In this document: positions 1 to 8,356 of the stretch, one piece after another
Layout: each line of letters opens with the position of its first letter
Numbering within the stretch: position 1 is the first letter of the stretch
From: Pacificibacter maritimus
GTDB lineage: Bacteria; Pseudomonadota; Alphaproteobacteria; Rhodobacterales; Rhodobacteraceae
Direction: 5' to 3'
DNA length: 64,000 bases
Assembly: GCF_003814915.1 (NCBI RefSeq)
Contig: NZ_RKQK01000001.1
Span: 698,031-762,030 of the forward strand
Position numbers and translations under genes: made by a program
Notes under the pieces: model-generated
Database searches by the model: none
What the model saw: the letters and a program-made list of their open reading frames with translations, nothing else
Told to the model about the DNA's origin: nothing

Positions 1-130
1 CTTCGCGGCGCTTATCATCGCGGGCAATATGCACCACAGGGCCGTCAGATTTTTCGATCTCGCGCATCAACAGGTAGGCGTCGAACCCCTCAGGCGCGCC
101 GCCAACTTGGATATGTTTTTTTGCTGTCAT
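1..130 (-). CDS. mfd: Transcription-repair coupling factor Mfd, N-terminal fragment
   Basis: Only the first 43 codons lie in the window; the gene runs off the left edge. The N-terminus starts MTAKKHIQVGGAPEGFDAYL and continues to a VVHIARDDKR segment. This matches the opening of alphaproteobacterial Mfd, the ATPase that removes stalled RNA polymerase and recruits UvrA to the lesion. The match covers only the beginning of the UvrB-like domain; the translocase and RNAP-interaction domains lie outside. The ATG is at 130, with an AT-rich stretch before it. The next gene in the same direction starts upstream at 675, so the two may be co-transcribed. Confidence 0.75.
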   Translation of the reverse strand, partial: MTAKKHIQVGGAPEGFDAYLLMREIEKSDGPVVHIARDDKRRE

Positions 131-147
131 TGTTCTTATCCGCGTTG

Positions 148-675
148 TTATCCGCCCAAAGGTCCTGTCACAAGGTTTTGGTACATGCCCCACATTGCAG
201 TGACGAAAATCGACATCATGCCAATCACTTGCGTCTTGAACCTATGGAATTTCAAAGTCTCGAACAAAGCCGCCCCTTGCAGGGTCTCACTGCGGATTTT
301 GCGGGCAGTTAAAACATTCATCAAAGCCACGCAACACATTGGAAAAGCTAATAAAAATGTCGCTTGCGCAAATTCAACACTATAGAAAATTCCCAAAGAA
401 AACAGTACAGTAAGCCCTGTGCACACAAGCGCCACCGAAAACAGACCCGTTACTTCGGCGATGTTCAGCAAACGGTTGATGTTGATCCTCACCAAGGTTT
501 CAATATCTGCCTGTTTTTCGCCGCCTTCTTTTGAGGCTTTTTGCACCAAATCAAAAGGTACACCCAGAACGTAGTGAGATGTGGCAGACCACAAAACCGC
601 CAAAGCGATCCAGTACCATAGGTTTGAAAAGGATCGCATATCGATCACTTCAAAGATAGTTTGATAGAGATTCAA
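148..675 (-). CDS. Conserved membrane protein of the kind annotated 'component of SufBCD complex'
   Basis: 175 residues with four likely membrane segments (about residues 18-36, 77-96, 101-119 and 149-166). The N-terminal block (YQTIFEVIDMRSFSNLWYW) and the C-terminal block (TQVIGMMSIFVTAMWGMYQN) are the conserved parts I associate with a Rhodobacterales family labelled 'component of SufBCD complex'. That label rests on annotation tradition; nothing in the sequence shows a role in Fe-S assembly. The start used is TTG at 675, kept because the conserved N-terminal block begins right there; an ATG occurs at codon 13. It lies 17 bases upstream of mfd on the same strand and may be in its operon. 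Confidence 0.6.
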   Translation of the reverse strand: MNLYQTIFEVIDMRSFSNLWYWIALAVLWSATSHYVLGVPFDLVQKASKEGGEKQADIETLVRININRLLNIAEVTGLFSVALVCTGLTVLFSLGIFYSVEFAQATFLLAFPMCCVALMNVLTARKIRSETLQGAALFETLKFHRFKTQVIGMMSIFVTAMWGMYQNLVTGPLGG

Positions 676-820
676 AACTGCAACTCTTTCTGATCGTTAT
701 GCCGTCTTTTGACGACTTTATGCTGTGGATGCGGCGATTCCTACCCTTGAAGCAGAGGAAAATCCATGGCACCTGATAATCTATAGAAAATACATCGATT
801 TCCTGCAAAAAGGACACGCT

Positions 821-1825
821 ATGCCTCGCACTGTTGCTCCCTATCCGTTGACGCGTCTACGCCGCACACGCAAGATGAGCGCCCTGCGCGGTTTGGTGCG
901 TGAAAATGCCCTTGAAGCCCATGATTTGATCTGGCCCGTCTTTGTACAAGAGGGCGAAAACAAATCGACGCCTATCGTATCGATGCCTGGCGTCAACCGT
1001 TTGTCGATTGATCTTTTGGTACAATCCGCCAGCGAAGCCTATGATTTGGGCATTGGCGTAATCTGCCTTTTTCCGTATATAGAACAAGATCTTAAAACCG
1101 AAGATTGTGCGGGAGCTTGGGCAAGTGACAACCTGATCAACCGCGCCATTCGCGCCCTGAAACAGGCCTTGCCCGACTTGGCCATTATGACCGACGTGGC
1201 ACTAGACCCCTATAACATCAACGGCCATGACGGATTTGTTGTAAACGGTGAAATCGTCAATGATTTGACGGTTGAAGCCCTCGTGAAAATGGCCGTTGCG
1301 CAGGCGGAAGCAGGCGCTGATATCATCGGCCCGTCTGATATGATGGATGGGCGCATCGGGGCAATTCGCCGCGCCTTGGAAGTGGACGGTCATTCGAACG
1401 TGACGATCATGTCTTATTCGGCCAAATATGCCTCATCATTCTACGGTCCGTTTCGCGATGCTGTCGGGGCCTCTGGCGCGTTGACAGGCGATAAAAAGAC
1501 TTATCAAATGGACCCCGCGAATGCCGAAGAAGCCATGCGTTTGATCGAACGCGACCTGACCGAGGGCGCAGATATGGTGATGGTGAAACCTGGCATGCCT
1601 TATTTGGATATCTGCCGCCAAGCCCGTGATACTTTCGGTGTGCCGACCTTTGCCTATCAGGTGTCAGGCGAATATGCGATGATTTCGGCGGCTGCTGAAA
1701 ATGGCTGGATTGACCGTAAATCGACCATTTTAGAAAGCCTGATGTGCTTCAAGCGTGCGGGATGCAGCGGGATTTTGACCTATTTCGCGCCCGAAGTGGC
1801 AAAACTTTTAAAATCATCCGATTAA
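821..1825 (+). CDS. hemB: Delta-aminolevulinic acid dehydratase (porphobilinogen synthase)
   Basis: 334 residues. Condenses two molecules of 5-aminolevulinate to porphobilinogen, the shared precursor of heme, bacteriochlorophyll and the B12 made by genes at 16-20 kb. Both Schiff-base lysine contexts are present: SYSAKYASSFYGPF around residue 205 and VKPGMPYLD around residue 259. The metal site reads DVALDPYNINGHDG, with Asp/Ala where zinc enzymes have cysteines, so this is the magnesium-responsive type. The ATG at 821 is chosen over an upstream in-frame start at 725 because AAAAGGA sits just before it and the family N-terminus PYPLTRLRRTRK follows directly. Confidence 0.95.
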   Translation: MPRTVAPYPLTRLRRTRKMSALRGLVRENALEAHDLIWPVFVQEGENKSTPIVSMPGVNRLSIDLLVQSASEAYDLGIGVICLFPYIEQDLKTEDCAGAWASDNLINRAIRALKQALPDLAIMTDVALDPYNINGHDGFVVNGEIVNDLTVEALVKMAVAQAEAGADIIGPSDMMDGRIGAIRRALEVDGHSNVTIMSYSAKYASSFYGPFRDAVGASGALTGDKKTYQMDPANAEEAMRLIERDLTEGADMVMVKPGMPYLDICRQARDTFGVPTFAYQVSGEYAMISAAAENGWIDRKSTILESLMCFKRAGCSGILTYFAPEVAKLLKSSD

Positions 1826-1975
1826 AGCACGGGTTTTTCGCCGAAAATCGCACCAAATGCGCTTTGGTCATGACAAAATGGAAAAACCATGCAAAATACG
1901 GGTAAACAAAGATAAAAGAGGCTTTAAAGCTTCGTGAGCAATGATGCCTTCGGGCAAGAATATAAGGGCAGCCCT

Positions 1976-2560
1976 ATGACACAATCCGTCGTTACGCGAA
2001 AACCATCCCTCGGCAACCGCCGCACATTTATGATCGGTCTTGGGGCCACCAGCCTTTTGGCGGCCTGTAACAATGGCCTCACAGGAAATGGCGGCCCACG
2101 GATCGAAGCCCGCGCTGACGCATCACTGGATTACCTGTACAACACCTACCCCAACACGCGTGACCTGCGTGAAAAATCCGTTGGCATGTTGGTCATGCCC
2201 TTGGTGACAAAAGCGGGTCTTGGTGTTGGTGGCTCTTACGGGCGCGGCGTCTTGCGGGTGAATGACGTAACGGTTGACTATTATTCCTCAACTCAGGCCT
2301 CGGTTGGTTTGCAGATCGGCGCCCAGCAATATGCGCATGTGCTGTTTTTCATGACCAATGATGCCTTGGCGACCTTCCGCAGATCATCAGGTTGGGCCGC
2401 CGGTGCGGATATTGAATATGCATTGAACAACCGTGGTGAAAACCTATCCGCGGAAACCACAACATCACGGTCGCCTGTGATTGCAGTGGTGTTTGGTCAA
2501 GCAGGATTGATTGCTGGCGCCACGGTTGAAGGCATCAAATATTCCCGCATCATTCCATAG
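1976..2560 (+). CDS. SYLF-domain (Ysc84-like) lipoprotein
   Basis: 194 residues from the ATG at 1976. A GTG at 1934 would add 14 residues, but it has no ribosome binding site and would bury the signal. The N-terminus holds twin arginines (NRRTFMIG) followed by a lipobox LLAAC, so it is probably an exported lipoprotein, possibly through Tat. The rest is the SYLF fold: MLVMPLVTKAGLGVGGSYG, the YYSSTQASVGLQIG segment and the closing AGATVEGIKYSRI. In eukaryotes the domain binds phosphoinositides; the bacterial role is unknown. A terminator follows 22 bases after the stop codon, so the gene is probably monocistronic. Confidence 0.85.
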   Translation: MTQSVVTRKPSLGNRRTFMIGLGATSLLAACNNGLTGNGGPRIEARADASLDYLYNTYPNTRDLREKSVGMLVMPLVTKAGLGVGGSYGRGVLRVNDVTVDYYSSTQASVGLQIGAQQYAHVLFFMTNDALATFRRSSGWAAGADIEYALNNRGENLSAETTTSRSPVIAVVFGQAGLIAGATVEGIKYSRIIP

Positions 2561-2582
2561 ATCGATGCGGAATTATCAAGCA

Positions 2583-2608
2583 AAAAGCGCACCTTACGGG
2601 GCGCTTTT
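2583..2608 (+). terminator. Rho-independent terminator of the SYLF lipoprotein gene
   Basis: AAAAGCGC at 2583-2590 pairs with GCGCTTTT at 2601-2608; two further C-G pairs can form inside, and the right arm runs straight into T residues. It lies 22 bases after the stop codon. Confidence 0.85.
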
Positions 2609-2630
2609 TACGTTTTAAGTTAACTTTAGA

Positions 2631-2666
2631 ATTATATCAGCGCTGCAAATTATATCAGCGCTGCTA
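2631..2666. repeat. 18-bp tandem duplication
   Basis: Two adjacent copies of ATTATATCAGCGCTGC plus two bases (2631-2648 and 2649-2666) differ only in the last base or two. Each copy contains the palindrome CAGCGCTG. It lies between two convergent genes, after the terminator of the first. Confidence 0.85.
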
Positions 2667-2687
2667 AGTACGTTAAGGACCTCTAGG

Positions 2688-3800
2688 TTAAGGAACCGTA
2701 TCTTCCAAAACGCCATCCACGCTCATCTGAGCATAAAGCAAGCCTTCGCGCAAACCACGATCCGCAACCGAAAGACGGTCAGTTGGCCAGATGCGCAGCA
2801 AAGCTTGCAAGATCGCCGAACCAGACATGATCAAATCTTGACGGTCGCGACCAATGCGCGGATCACGGCGGCGCCCTTCTGGACCCAAGCTCAGGTAATT
2901 GCGGATCACTTTATCAATCTGCTCAGAGGTCATACGCAACCCGTCAACTTTGTTGCGGTCATATCTGCGCAATCCTAAATGCGACGCCGCAACAGTGGTC
3001 ACCGTGCCCGACGTGCCAATGATCTGAAATCCTTCGCGGCAGGCATCATTGGCATAGGGCGCAAAGCTGGCCAGTTTTTCTTCGAACAACCACGACATCA
3101 GTGCAAAGCGTGCGGAATCGTCATCCACATCGTTGAATTGATCTTTGAGCGTGGCGACACCCAAAGGCACCGAAATCCAATCCACGACTTTCGCATGTGG
3201 AAAAGGACTGTCGGCGTTTTGGAAGCCTCGGTGCAGACGCATGATCGCACGTGGGCGTTCAATCGGCGGCACGGATGACAAATCGATCCAGACCAATTCC
3301 GTAGACCCGCCGCCAATATCCACCACCAAAAGCTGTTCGGTTTTTGTCGACACCAATGGCGCGCAAGAAATGACGGCCAAGCGCGCTTCTTCTTCGGGTT
3401 TGATGATTTCGAGTTCGATCCCCACTTCGCGGCGCACTGCACGCAGAAAATCACGCGAATTGCGTGCACGACGGCAGGCTTCTGTCGCCACCAGACGCAT
3501 GTGTTTCACTTCATGCTTTTCCAGCTTTTTACGGCAGACTTTTAGCGCTTGTATCGTGCGAGAAATCGACGATCTGGACAAACGGCCAGACTTTTCCAAT
3601 CCCGCGCCAAGCTGGACGGATTTTGAAAAACTATCAACCACATGAAACTGACTGCCTTTGGGTTGGGCAATCAACATGCGGCACGAATTTGTACCAAGGT
3701 CCAGCGCCGCATAGAGCTGCGCAGGATCGACTTTTGCAGGTGCGAGATGCTCGACCGCTTTGGGGAACGCGACCGCACCAGTGGGACGCTTGGGCGCCAT
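2688..3800 (-). CDS. Ppx/GppA family phosphatase (exopolyphosphatase / pppGpp phosphatase)
   Basis: 370 residues. Belongs to the ASKHA-fold Ppx/GppA family, which hydrolyses terminal phosphates of polyphosphate or the 5' phosphate of pppGpp. The first phosphate loop is LDLGTNSCRML (residues 33-43). The second is VVDIGGGSTELVW near residue 170. A family-type acidic stretch KPEEEARLA lies between them, and the later GTSGTVTT motif is also present. The N-terminus carries a 30-residue extension without obvious function. The protein is of the short type without the C-terminal HD-like domain of long Ppx. The start has a strong ribosome site (GGAGGG). Polyphosphate versus pppGpp preference cannot be told from sequence. 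Confidence 0.88.
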   Translation of the reverse strand: MAPKRPTGAVAFPKAVEHLAPAKVDPAQLYAALDLGTNSCRMLIAQPKGSQFHVVDSFSKSVQLGAGLEKSGRLSRSSISRTIQALKVCRKKLEKHEVKHMRLVATEACRRARNSRDFLRAVRREVGIELEIIKPEEEARLAVISCAPLVSTKTEQLLVVDIGGGSTELVWIDLSSVPPIERPRAIMRLHRGFQNADSPFPHAKVVDWISVPLGVATLKDQFNDVDDDSARFALMSWLFEEKLASFAPYANDACREGFQIIGTSGTVTTVAASHLGLRRYDRNKVDGLRMTSEQIDKVIRNYLSLGPEGRRRDPRIGRDRQDLIMSGSAILQALLRIWPTDRLSVADRGLREGLLYAQMSVDGVLEDTVP

Positions 3801-4050
3801 ATTACACGCCCTCCTTTTTGAGTTATCCCCATCTTACGCCCAAAACCAAAACCCCTGCAAGGCCTGTGATGTGCTTTCACGATGTTTGTGATCCAACGTG
3901 ACGAGACCCGTGATTATTCATAACCTTCTTGAGAATTATTCCGATCACCTGACCCTTGCTGTGACTGGTATTGAAACGCGGATTTCTTTATGAGTTTGCG
4001 CAAGCAAGGCCAAGACTGGCCCAAAAATTCTGAATACTCACGAGGCCCCT

Positions 4051-4356
4051 ATGTCTGAACTGACACTTATTTATTGGCGCGACATTCCTGCACAGGTGCG
4101 TGTTGGACGCGGTCGAAAAGCCGCACGCGCTGTATTGCCAGAACGGTTCGAACAAGCAATCGACCGTGTTGCCATGCGCATTGGTGCGACAGATGGTGAT
4201 GCCTATATGGCCGAGTGGCGCGATGTATCAGGCGGCGACGTCACAGGCGATCTGCAAGCCGCGGCGGATGCGAAAGCCGCTGAACTCGATGCAGCCTTTG
4301 ATCAAGCCACACTCAAGGCCTATGTCGACAACGAAGGTCGCGCCCCAGACGCCTAG
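4051..4356 (+). CDS. Small conserved protein of the 'virulence factor' family (PF13769-like)
   Basis: 101 residues, starting MSELTLIYWRDIPAQVRVGRG. It is acidic in its second half and has no membrane segment or signal peptide. I recognise the pattern as the short alphaproteobacterial family traditionally annotated 'virulence factor'. The name is historical and gives no biochemical role. It lies 70 bases upstream of the methyltetrahydrofolate methyltransferase and heads the block that also holds the corrinoid-protein activator at 6033. An accessory role in corrinoid-dependent one-carbon transfer is therefore an inference from context. GAGG precedes the ATG. Confidence 0.6.
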   Translation: MSELTLIYWRDIPAQVRVGRGRKAARAVLPERFEQAIDRVAMRIGATDGDAYMAEWRDVSGGDVTGDLQAAADAKAAELDAAFDQATLKAYVDNEGRAPDA

Positions 4357-4426
4357 CGCATCTGGCCGTAGCAGCCCCCACAGTATTCGGCCAAAACGGC
4401 CACAGCATTATATAAGGACGCCCCAC

Positions 4427-5413
4427 ATGACCCGCACTGTGATCGAAAGCAAAACGAAAACCGTCACCATCGGTTTTGACGAACCCTTTTGCGTGATCGG
4501 CGAACGCATTAACCCAACAGGGCGCAAAAAGCTGGCAGCAGAACTGGAGCTGGATGATTTTTCAACCGTCGAACGCGATGCTATCGAACAGGTGCTTTGC
4601 GGTGCCACGATTTTAGACATCAATTCCGGCGCTGTCTTTTCCAACAAAATGGCCCAAGACCCCCGCTATGCTGACAACAATTTTGTTGAACCGCCTTTGA
4701 TGCGCGAATTGATCACACGGGTGCAAGCGATCGTTGATGTCCCCTTATGCATCGACAGCTCTGTGCCTGCCGCTTTGGAAGCGGGGCTTGAAGCCTCAGA
4801 AGGTCGCCCGCTGTTGAATTCCGTTACAGGCGAGGAAGAACGCCTCGAACTGGTTTTGCCATTGGTGAAGAAATACAACGTGCCTGTAGTGGCGATTTCT
4901 AACGATGACACAGGTATATCAGAAGACCCCGATGTGCGCTTTGCTGTTGCCAAAAAGATTGTTGAACGCGCAGCGGACTTTGGAATTCCAGCCCATGATA
5001 TCGTGGTGGACCCCTTGGTGATGCCGATCGGCGCAATGCGCACAGCTGGTCAGCAGGTGTTCACTTTGGTACGCCGCTTGCGCGAAGAACTGGGTGTAAA
5101 CACAACATGTGGCGCCTCAAATGTCTCATTCGGTCTACCAGAACGCCATGGGATCAACGCCGCCTTTTTGCCGATGGCCATCGGCGCTGGCATGACTTCC
5201 GCGATTATGAACCCCGTGCGTTCACAAGAAATGGAAGCCATCCGTGCCGCCAATCTTTTGATGAACCACGACCCAGACGGCACACAATGGATCGGTTTCG
5301 CGCGCATTTTAGAAGCCATGAAAGATGGAACATCCTACCCTGATGCCGCCAAGGCAGCCGCCGCTGGTGGCGCAGGTGGTGGTCGTCGTGGTGGCGGGCG
5401 TCGTCGTCGTTAA
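4427..5413 (+). CDS. Methyltetrahydrofolate:corrinoid methyltransferase (MeTr-type, pterin-binding fold)
   Basis: 328 residues. The pterin-binding TIM-barrel opening is clear: CVIGERINPTGRKKLA near residue 24, then a DINSGA block. The later NDDTG, VVDPLVMPIGA and TTCGASNVSFGLP blocks are those of AcsE/MeTr and the MetH pterin domain. It should move a methyl group between a corrinoid protein and tetrahydrofolate, in the cytoplasm. The ATG at 4427 follows AAGGACG. The last 20 residues are a Gly/Arg tail (GGAGGGRRGGGRRRR) that is not part of the fold. The reductive activator at 6033 has a similar tail. No corrinoid protein or substrate methyltransferase is encoded in this window. Confidence 0.85.
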   Translation: MTRTVIESKTKTVTIGFDEPFCVIGERINPTGRKKLAAELELDDFSTVERDAIEQVLCGATILDINSGAVFSNKMAQDPRYADNNFVEPPLMRELITRVQAIVDVPLCIDSSVPAALEAGLEASEGRPLLNSVTGEEERLELVLPLVKKYNVPVVAISNDDTGISEDPDVRFAVAKKIVERAADFGIPAHDIVVDPLVMPIGAMRTAGQQVFTLVRRLREELGVNTTCGASNVSFGLPERHGINAAFLPMAIGAGMTSAIMNPVRSQEMEAIRAANLLMNHDPDGTQWIGFARILEAMKDGTSYPDAAKAAAAGGAGGGRRGGGRRRR

Positions 5414-5445
5414 ACTGTGGTTTCAATACGCAAAAGGAATTCGAT

Positions 5446-6012
5446 ATGTCGCGCCTGATCGCTTTAAACAAACCTTTTGATGTCTTGTCGCAATTCACCG
5501 ACAAAGGCACCGAAGGCAGCACGCGCGCGACACTTTCGAAATTTGTCAAGGTGCCCGCGGTTTACCCCGCAGGGCGGCTTGATCGCGATTCCGAAGGGCT
5601 TTTACTGCTCACAGATGATGGCGCTTTACAGGCGAAAATATCGAACCCGAAAAACAAAATGCCCAAGACCTATATCGCGCAGGTCGAAGGCGATTTGACC
5701 GATGAGGCCATCGATCACCTGCGCCGCGGTGTGGAGTTGAAAGACGGTAAAACCCGCCCCGCCAAAGCGCGCAAAATTGCCGAACCAAAGATGCTTTGGG
5801 AACGTAATCCGCCTGTGCGCTACCGAAAATCCGTGCCTGATAGCTGGCTTGAACTGACAATTTCAGAGGGCAAAAACCGTCAAGTGCGTCGCATGACAGC
5901 CCATGTGGGCTTTCCCACCTTGCGTTTGATCCGTGTGGCCATCGGCCCTTGGACCATTGCGGGGCTTGAAAGTGGCGCGTGGCGTGATCTTGATCCGAAT
6001 GATCTAAAATAG
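5446..6012 (+). CDS. rRNA large-subunit pseudouridine synthase, RluE/RsuA-like
   Basis: 188 residues, without the S4 domain found at the N-terminus of RsuA and RluB. The catalytic aspartate lies in GRLDRDSEGLLLLT (about residue 46), followed by the family blocks KTYIAQVEG and EGKNRQVRRMTAHVGFPTLRLIRVAIG. This short form resembles RluE, which modifies a uridine in helix 89 of 23S rRNA, but the target here is not proven. CAAAAGGA precedes the ATG. It sits between the two corrinoid genes, 32 bases after one and 20 before the other, so it is probably transcribed with them although functionally unrelated. Confidence 0.88.
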   Translation: MSRLIALNKPFDVLSQFTDKGTEGSTRATLSKFVKVPAVYPAGRLDRDSEGLLLLTDDGALQAKISNPKNKMPKTYIAQVEGDLTDEAIDHLRRGVELKDGKTRPAKARKIAEPKMLWERNPPVRYRKSVPDSWLELTISEGKNRQVRRMTAHVGFPTLRLIRVAIGPWTIAGLESGAWRDLDPNDLK

Positions 6013-6032
6013 TCGAAAAGAGTACCTCCCGT

Positions 6033-8078
6033 ATGACTGATGCATCTCAAGACCCGCTTGTGATCTTTACGCCCTCAGGCAAACGGGGGCGCGTGCCTGC
6101 GGGCACGTCTGTATTGGCCGCAGCGCGCCAGCTTGGCGTTGATCTGGATTCGGTTTGCGGCGGGCGCGGCGTCTGTTCAAAATGCCAAATCCAGCCATCA
6201 TATGGCGATCATTCCAAACATGGGATAACCGCCAAAACCGATGCTTTGACCGATTTCAACGCCGTTGAGGAACGCTATGATCGTGTGCGCGGGCTGAAAA
6301 CGGGTCGTCGCTTGGGCTGTCAGGCCTGTGTTCAAGGCGATGTCGTTCTGGATGTGCCAGCAGAAAGCCAAGTGCACAAACAGGTCGTGCGCAAAGCGGC
6401 CACGACCCGCCACATCGAAATGGATACAGCCACGCGGCTTTACTATGTAGAAGTGGCTGAAGCCGATATGCATGATCCATCGGGGGATTGGGAACGTACG
6501 CAGATTGCCCTGAAAACCCAGTTTGATCTGCACGGCGTCACCCTGCCCTTTGCTCAGCTATCCTTACTGCAAAAAGCCCTGCAAGACGGTAAAAACACCG
6601 CGACTTTAGCCATTCACACAGCCCGCGCAGGTCAGGCCAAAGTTGTGGGCATCTGGCCCAGTTTTACAGAACCAAACCTGTTTGGTCTCGCGGTAGATCT
6701 GGGATCAACCACCATCGCGGCGCATTTGACGAATTTGGTAACGGGTGAAGTCAAAGCGTCAGGTGGCGTGATGAACCCGCAAATTCGTTTCGGCGAAGAC
6801 CTTATGTCACGCGTGTCTTACGCGATGATGAACGAGGGTGGCGAGAAAGATATGACCTTGGCCGTGCGTGACGCCATGAATGGTTTGGCGCAAGATTTGG
6901 CCCAACAAGCAGGCATCGAAACCAGCGATATTTTTGAAACCGTCTTTGTCATGAACCCCGTAATGCATCACTTGTTGCTGGGTCTTGACCCTATTCCCCT
7001 GGGCCAAGCCCCCTTTGCTTTGGCCACATCAAACGCCCTTGATATCACGGCTGCGGATTTGGACCTGAATTTGGCGCCCCATGCCCAAGTGTATATCCTG
7101 CCTTTGATCGCTGGCCATGTGGGTGCAGATGCCGCGGCCGTGGCCCTGTCTGAAGCGCCGCAAAAGGTTGATCCACTGACGCTTATTGTCGATGTGGGCA
7201 CCAATGCCGAAATCTTGTTGGGCAATAAAACCCGCGTGCTGGCCTGTTCATCGCCCACGGGGCCTGCCTTTGAAGGGGCGCAGATATCCAGCGGGCAGCG
7301 CGCCGCACCAGGCGCAATCGAACGTGTCGAAATTGATCCCATCACCAAAGAGCCAAGGTTCAAAGTGATCGGCTGCGACCTCTGGTCAACCGATCCTGAT
7401 TTTTCAACCCAAATTGCGACAACAGGTGTCACAGGGATTTGCGGATCGGGCATCATCGAAGCCGTGGCAGAAATGCGCATCGCTGGACTGTTGGATGCGG
7501 GCGGATTGATTGGTTCAGCCGAGCAAACGGGTACCACGCGTAGCAAACCCACAGGTCGCACCCATTCCTACCTTATCTTTGATGGGTCCGAGACGGGCGG
7601 CCCTGTTGTAGAAGTCACCCAAGGCGATATTCGTGCCATTCAATTGGCGAAATCCGCCCTTTATGCAGGGGCGCGTTTGCTGATGGATGAATTTGGCACT
7701 GATAGCGTTGACCGCGTGGTGCTTGCGGGCGCTTTTGGCGCTCATATTTCGCCAAAGCACGCGATGGTTTTGGGCATGATCCCCGATTGCGCTTTGGAAC
7801 ATGTGACATCCGCAGGCAATGCGGCGGGCACTGGCGCGCAAATCGCACTTTTGAACGTCGCAGCACGCCGCGAGGTCGAAGACTTAGTGCATAAAATCAC
7901 CAAAGTCGAAACAGCGATTGAGCCGCGTTTCCAAGAACATTTTGTTGCGGCCAATGCTATTCCTCATGCGACAGCGCCGTTTTCGGGCCTGCGTGCCATT
8001 GTGCCCCTGCCCGATCCATCCTTTAATTCAGGCGGATTAGACGGCGCACGTGGACGTGGGCGCAGACGGCGCGGATAA
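6033..8078 (+). CDS. Reductive activator of corrinoid enzymes: [2Fe-2S] ferredoxin plus ASKHA (DUF4445) protein
   Basis: 681 residues. A plant-type ferredoxin domain occupies about residues 8-110, with likely cluster ligands Cys42, Cys48, Cys51 and Cys96. A linker is followed by the ASKHA ATPase-like domain from Asp222 (VDLGSTT), with VDVGTNAEILLG and GICGSGIIEA blocks further on. The layout matches RACE/RACo proteins, which use ATP to reduce Co(II) corrinoid back to Co(I) when methyl carriers are oxidised. That fits the methyltetrahydrofolate methyltransferase at 4427 as its client pathway. The C-terminus ends in a basic Arg/Gly tail (GARGRGRRRRG), echoing the tail of that enzyme. Confidence 0.88.
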   Translation: MTDASQDPLVIFTPSGKRGRVPAGTSVLAAARQLGVDLDSVCGGRGVCSKCQIQPSYGDHSKHGITAKTDALTDFNAVEERYDRVRGLKTGRRLGCQACVQGDVVLDVPAESQVHKQVVRKAATTRHIEMDTATRLYYVEVAEADMHDPSGDWERTQIALKTQFDLHGVTLPFAQLSLLQKALQDGKNTATLAIHTARAGQAKVVGIWPSFTEPNLFGLAVDLGSTTIAAHLTNLVTGEVKASGGVMNPQIRFGEDLMSRVSYAMMNEGGEKDMTLAVRDAMNGLAQDLAQQAGIETSDIFETVFVMNPVMHHLLLGLDPIPLGQAPFALATSNALDITAADLDLNLAPHAQVYILPLIAGHVGADAAAVALSEAPQKVDPLTLIVDVGTNAEILLGNKTRVLACSSPTGPAFEGAQISSGQRAAPGAIERVEIDPITKEPRFKVIGCDLWSTDPDFSTQIATTGVTGICGSGIIEAVAEMRIAGLLDAGGLIGSAEQTGTTRSKPTGRTHSYLIFDGSETGGPVVEVTQGDIRAIQLAKSALYAGARLLMDEFGTDSVDRVVLAGAFGAHISPKHAMVLGMIPDCALEHVTSAGNAAGTGAQIALLNVAARREVEDLVHKITKVETAIEPRFQEHFVAANAIPHATAPFSGLRAIVPLPDPSFNSGGLDGARGRGRRRRG

Positions 8079-8115
8079 TCTTATCGTCAGGGCGGTGTCG
8101 CAGGCGTTCCACCGC

Positions 8116-8144
8116 TTGACGCCTGCCCTTTGACGCCGTAATGA
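8116..8144 (+). promoter_or_regulatory. Sigma-70 type promoter of tRNA-Gly
   Basis: TTGACG at 8116-8121, a 17-base spacer and TAATGA at 8139-8144, ending 10 bases before the mature tRNA. The sequence around the -35 (TTGACGCCTGC) recurs in the promoter of the tRNA gene at 46679. Confidence 0.7.
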
Positions 8145-8154
8145 AACCAAATGA

Positions 8155-8228
8155 GCGGGTATGGTGAAAAGGTATCACGGCAGCTTCCCAAGCTTTAGTT
8201 ACGAGTTCAATTCTCGTTACCCGCTCCA
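8155..8228 (+). tRNA. tRNA-Gly (anticodon CCC)
   Basis: 74 bases with encoded CCA. The acceptor stem GCGGGTA/TACCCGC pairs perfectly, the D arm is GTGA/TCAC, and the T arm ACGAG-TTCAATT-CTCGT is normal. The anticodon loop TTCCCAA gives CCC, reading GGG. The anticodon stem is weak: GCAGC faces GCTTT, leaving a 28C-42T mismatch and a 27G-43T wobble where I would expect GCTGC. GGG can usually also be read by tRNA-Gly(TCC), so relaxed constraint is plausible. Confidence 0.9.
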
Positions 8229-8303
8229 GACTTTCCAAAACATCAGACAGGCTGCTTCAGGTTCCATATACTGCCGAGCGCTGTGATTTTACGCGCTCGA
8301 TAC

Positions 8304-8334
8304 GAAAAGACCCGCAGAAGTTATTCTACGGGTC
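8304..8334 (-). terminator. Terminator downstream of pgi
   Basis: Read on the minus strand, GACCCG-TAGAA-TAAC-TTCTG-CGGGTC forms a stem with one internal mismatch, followed by TTTT. It lies just past the pgi stop codon. Confidence 0.85.
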
Positions 8335-8356
8335 ACATCATACAGGACTGAATTTG

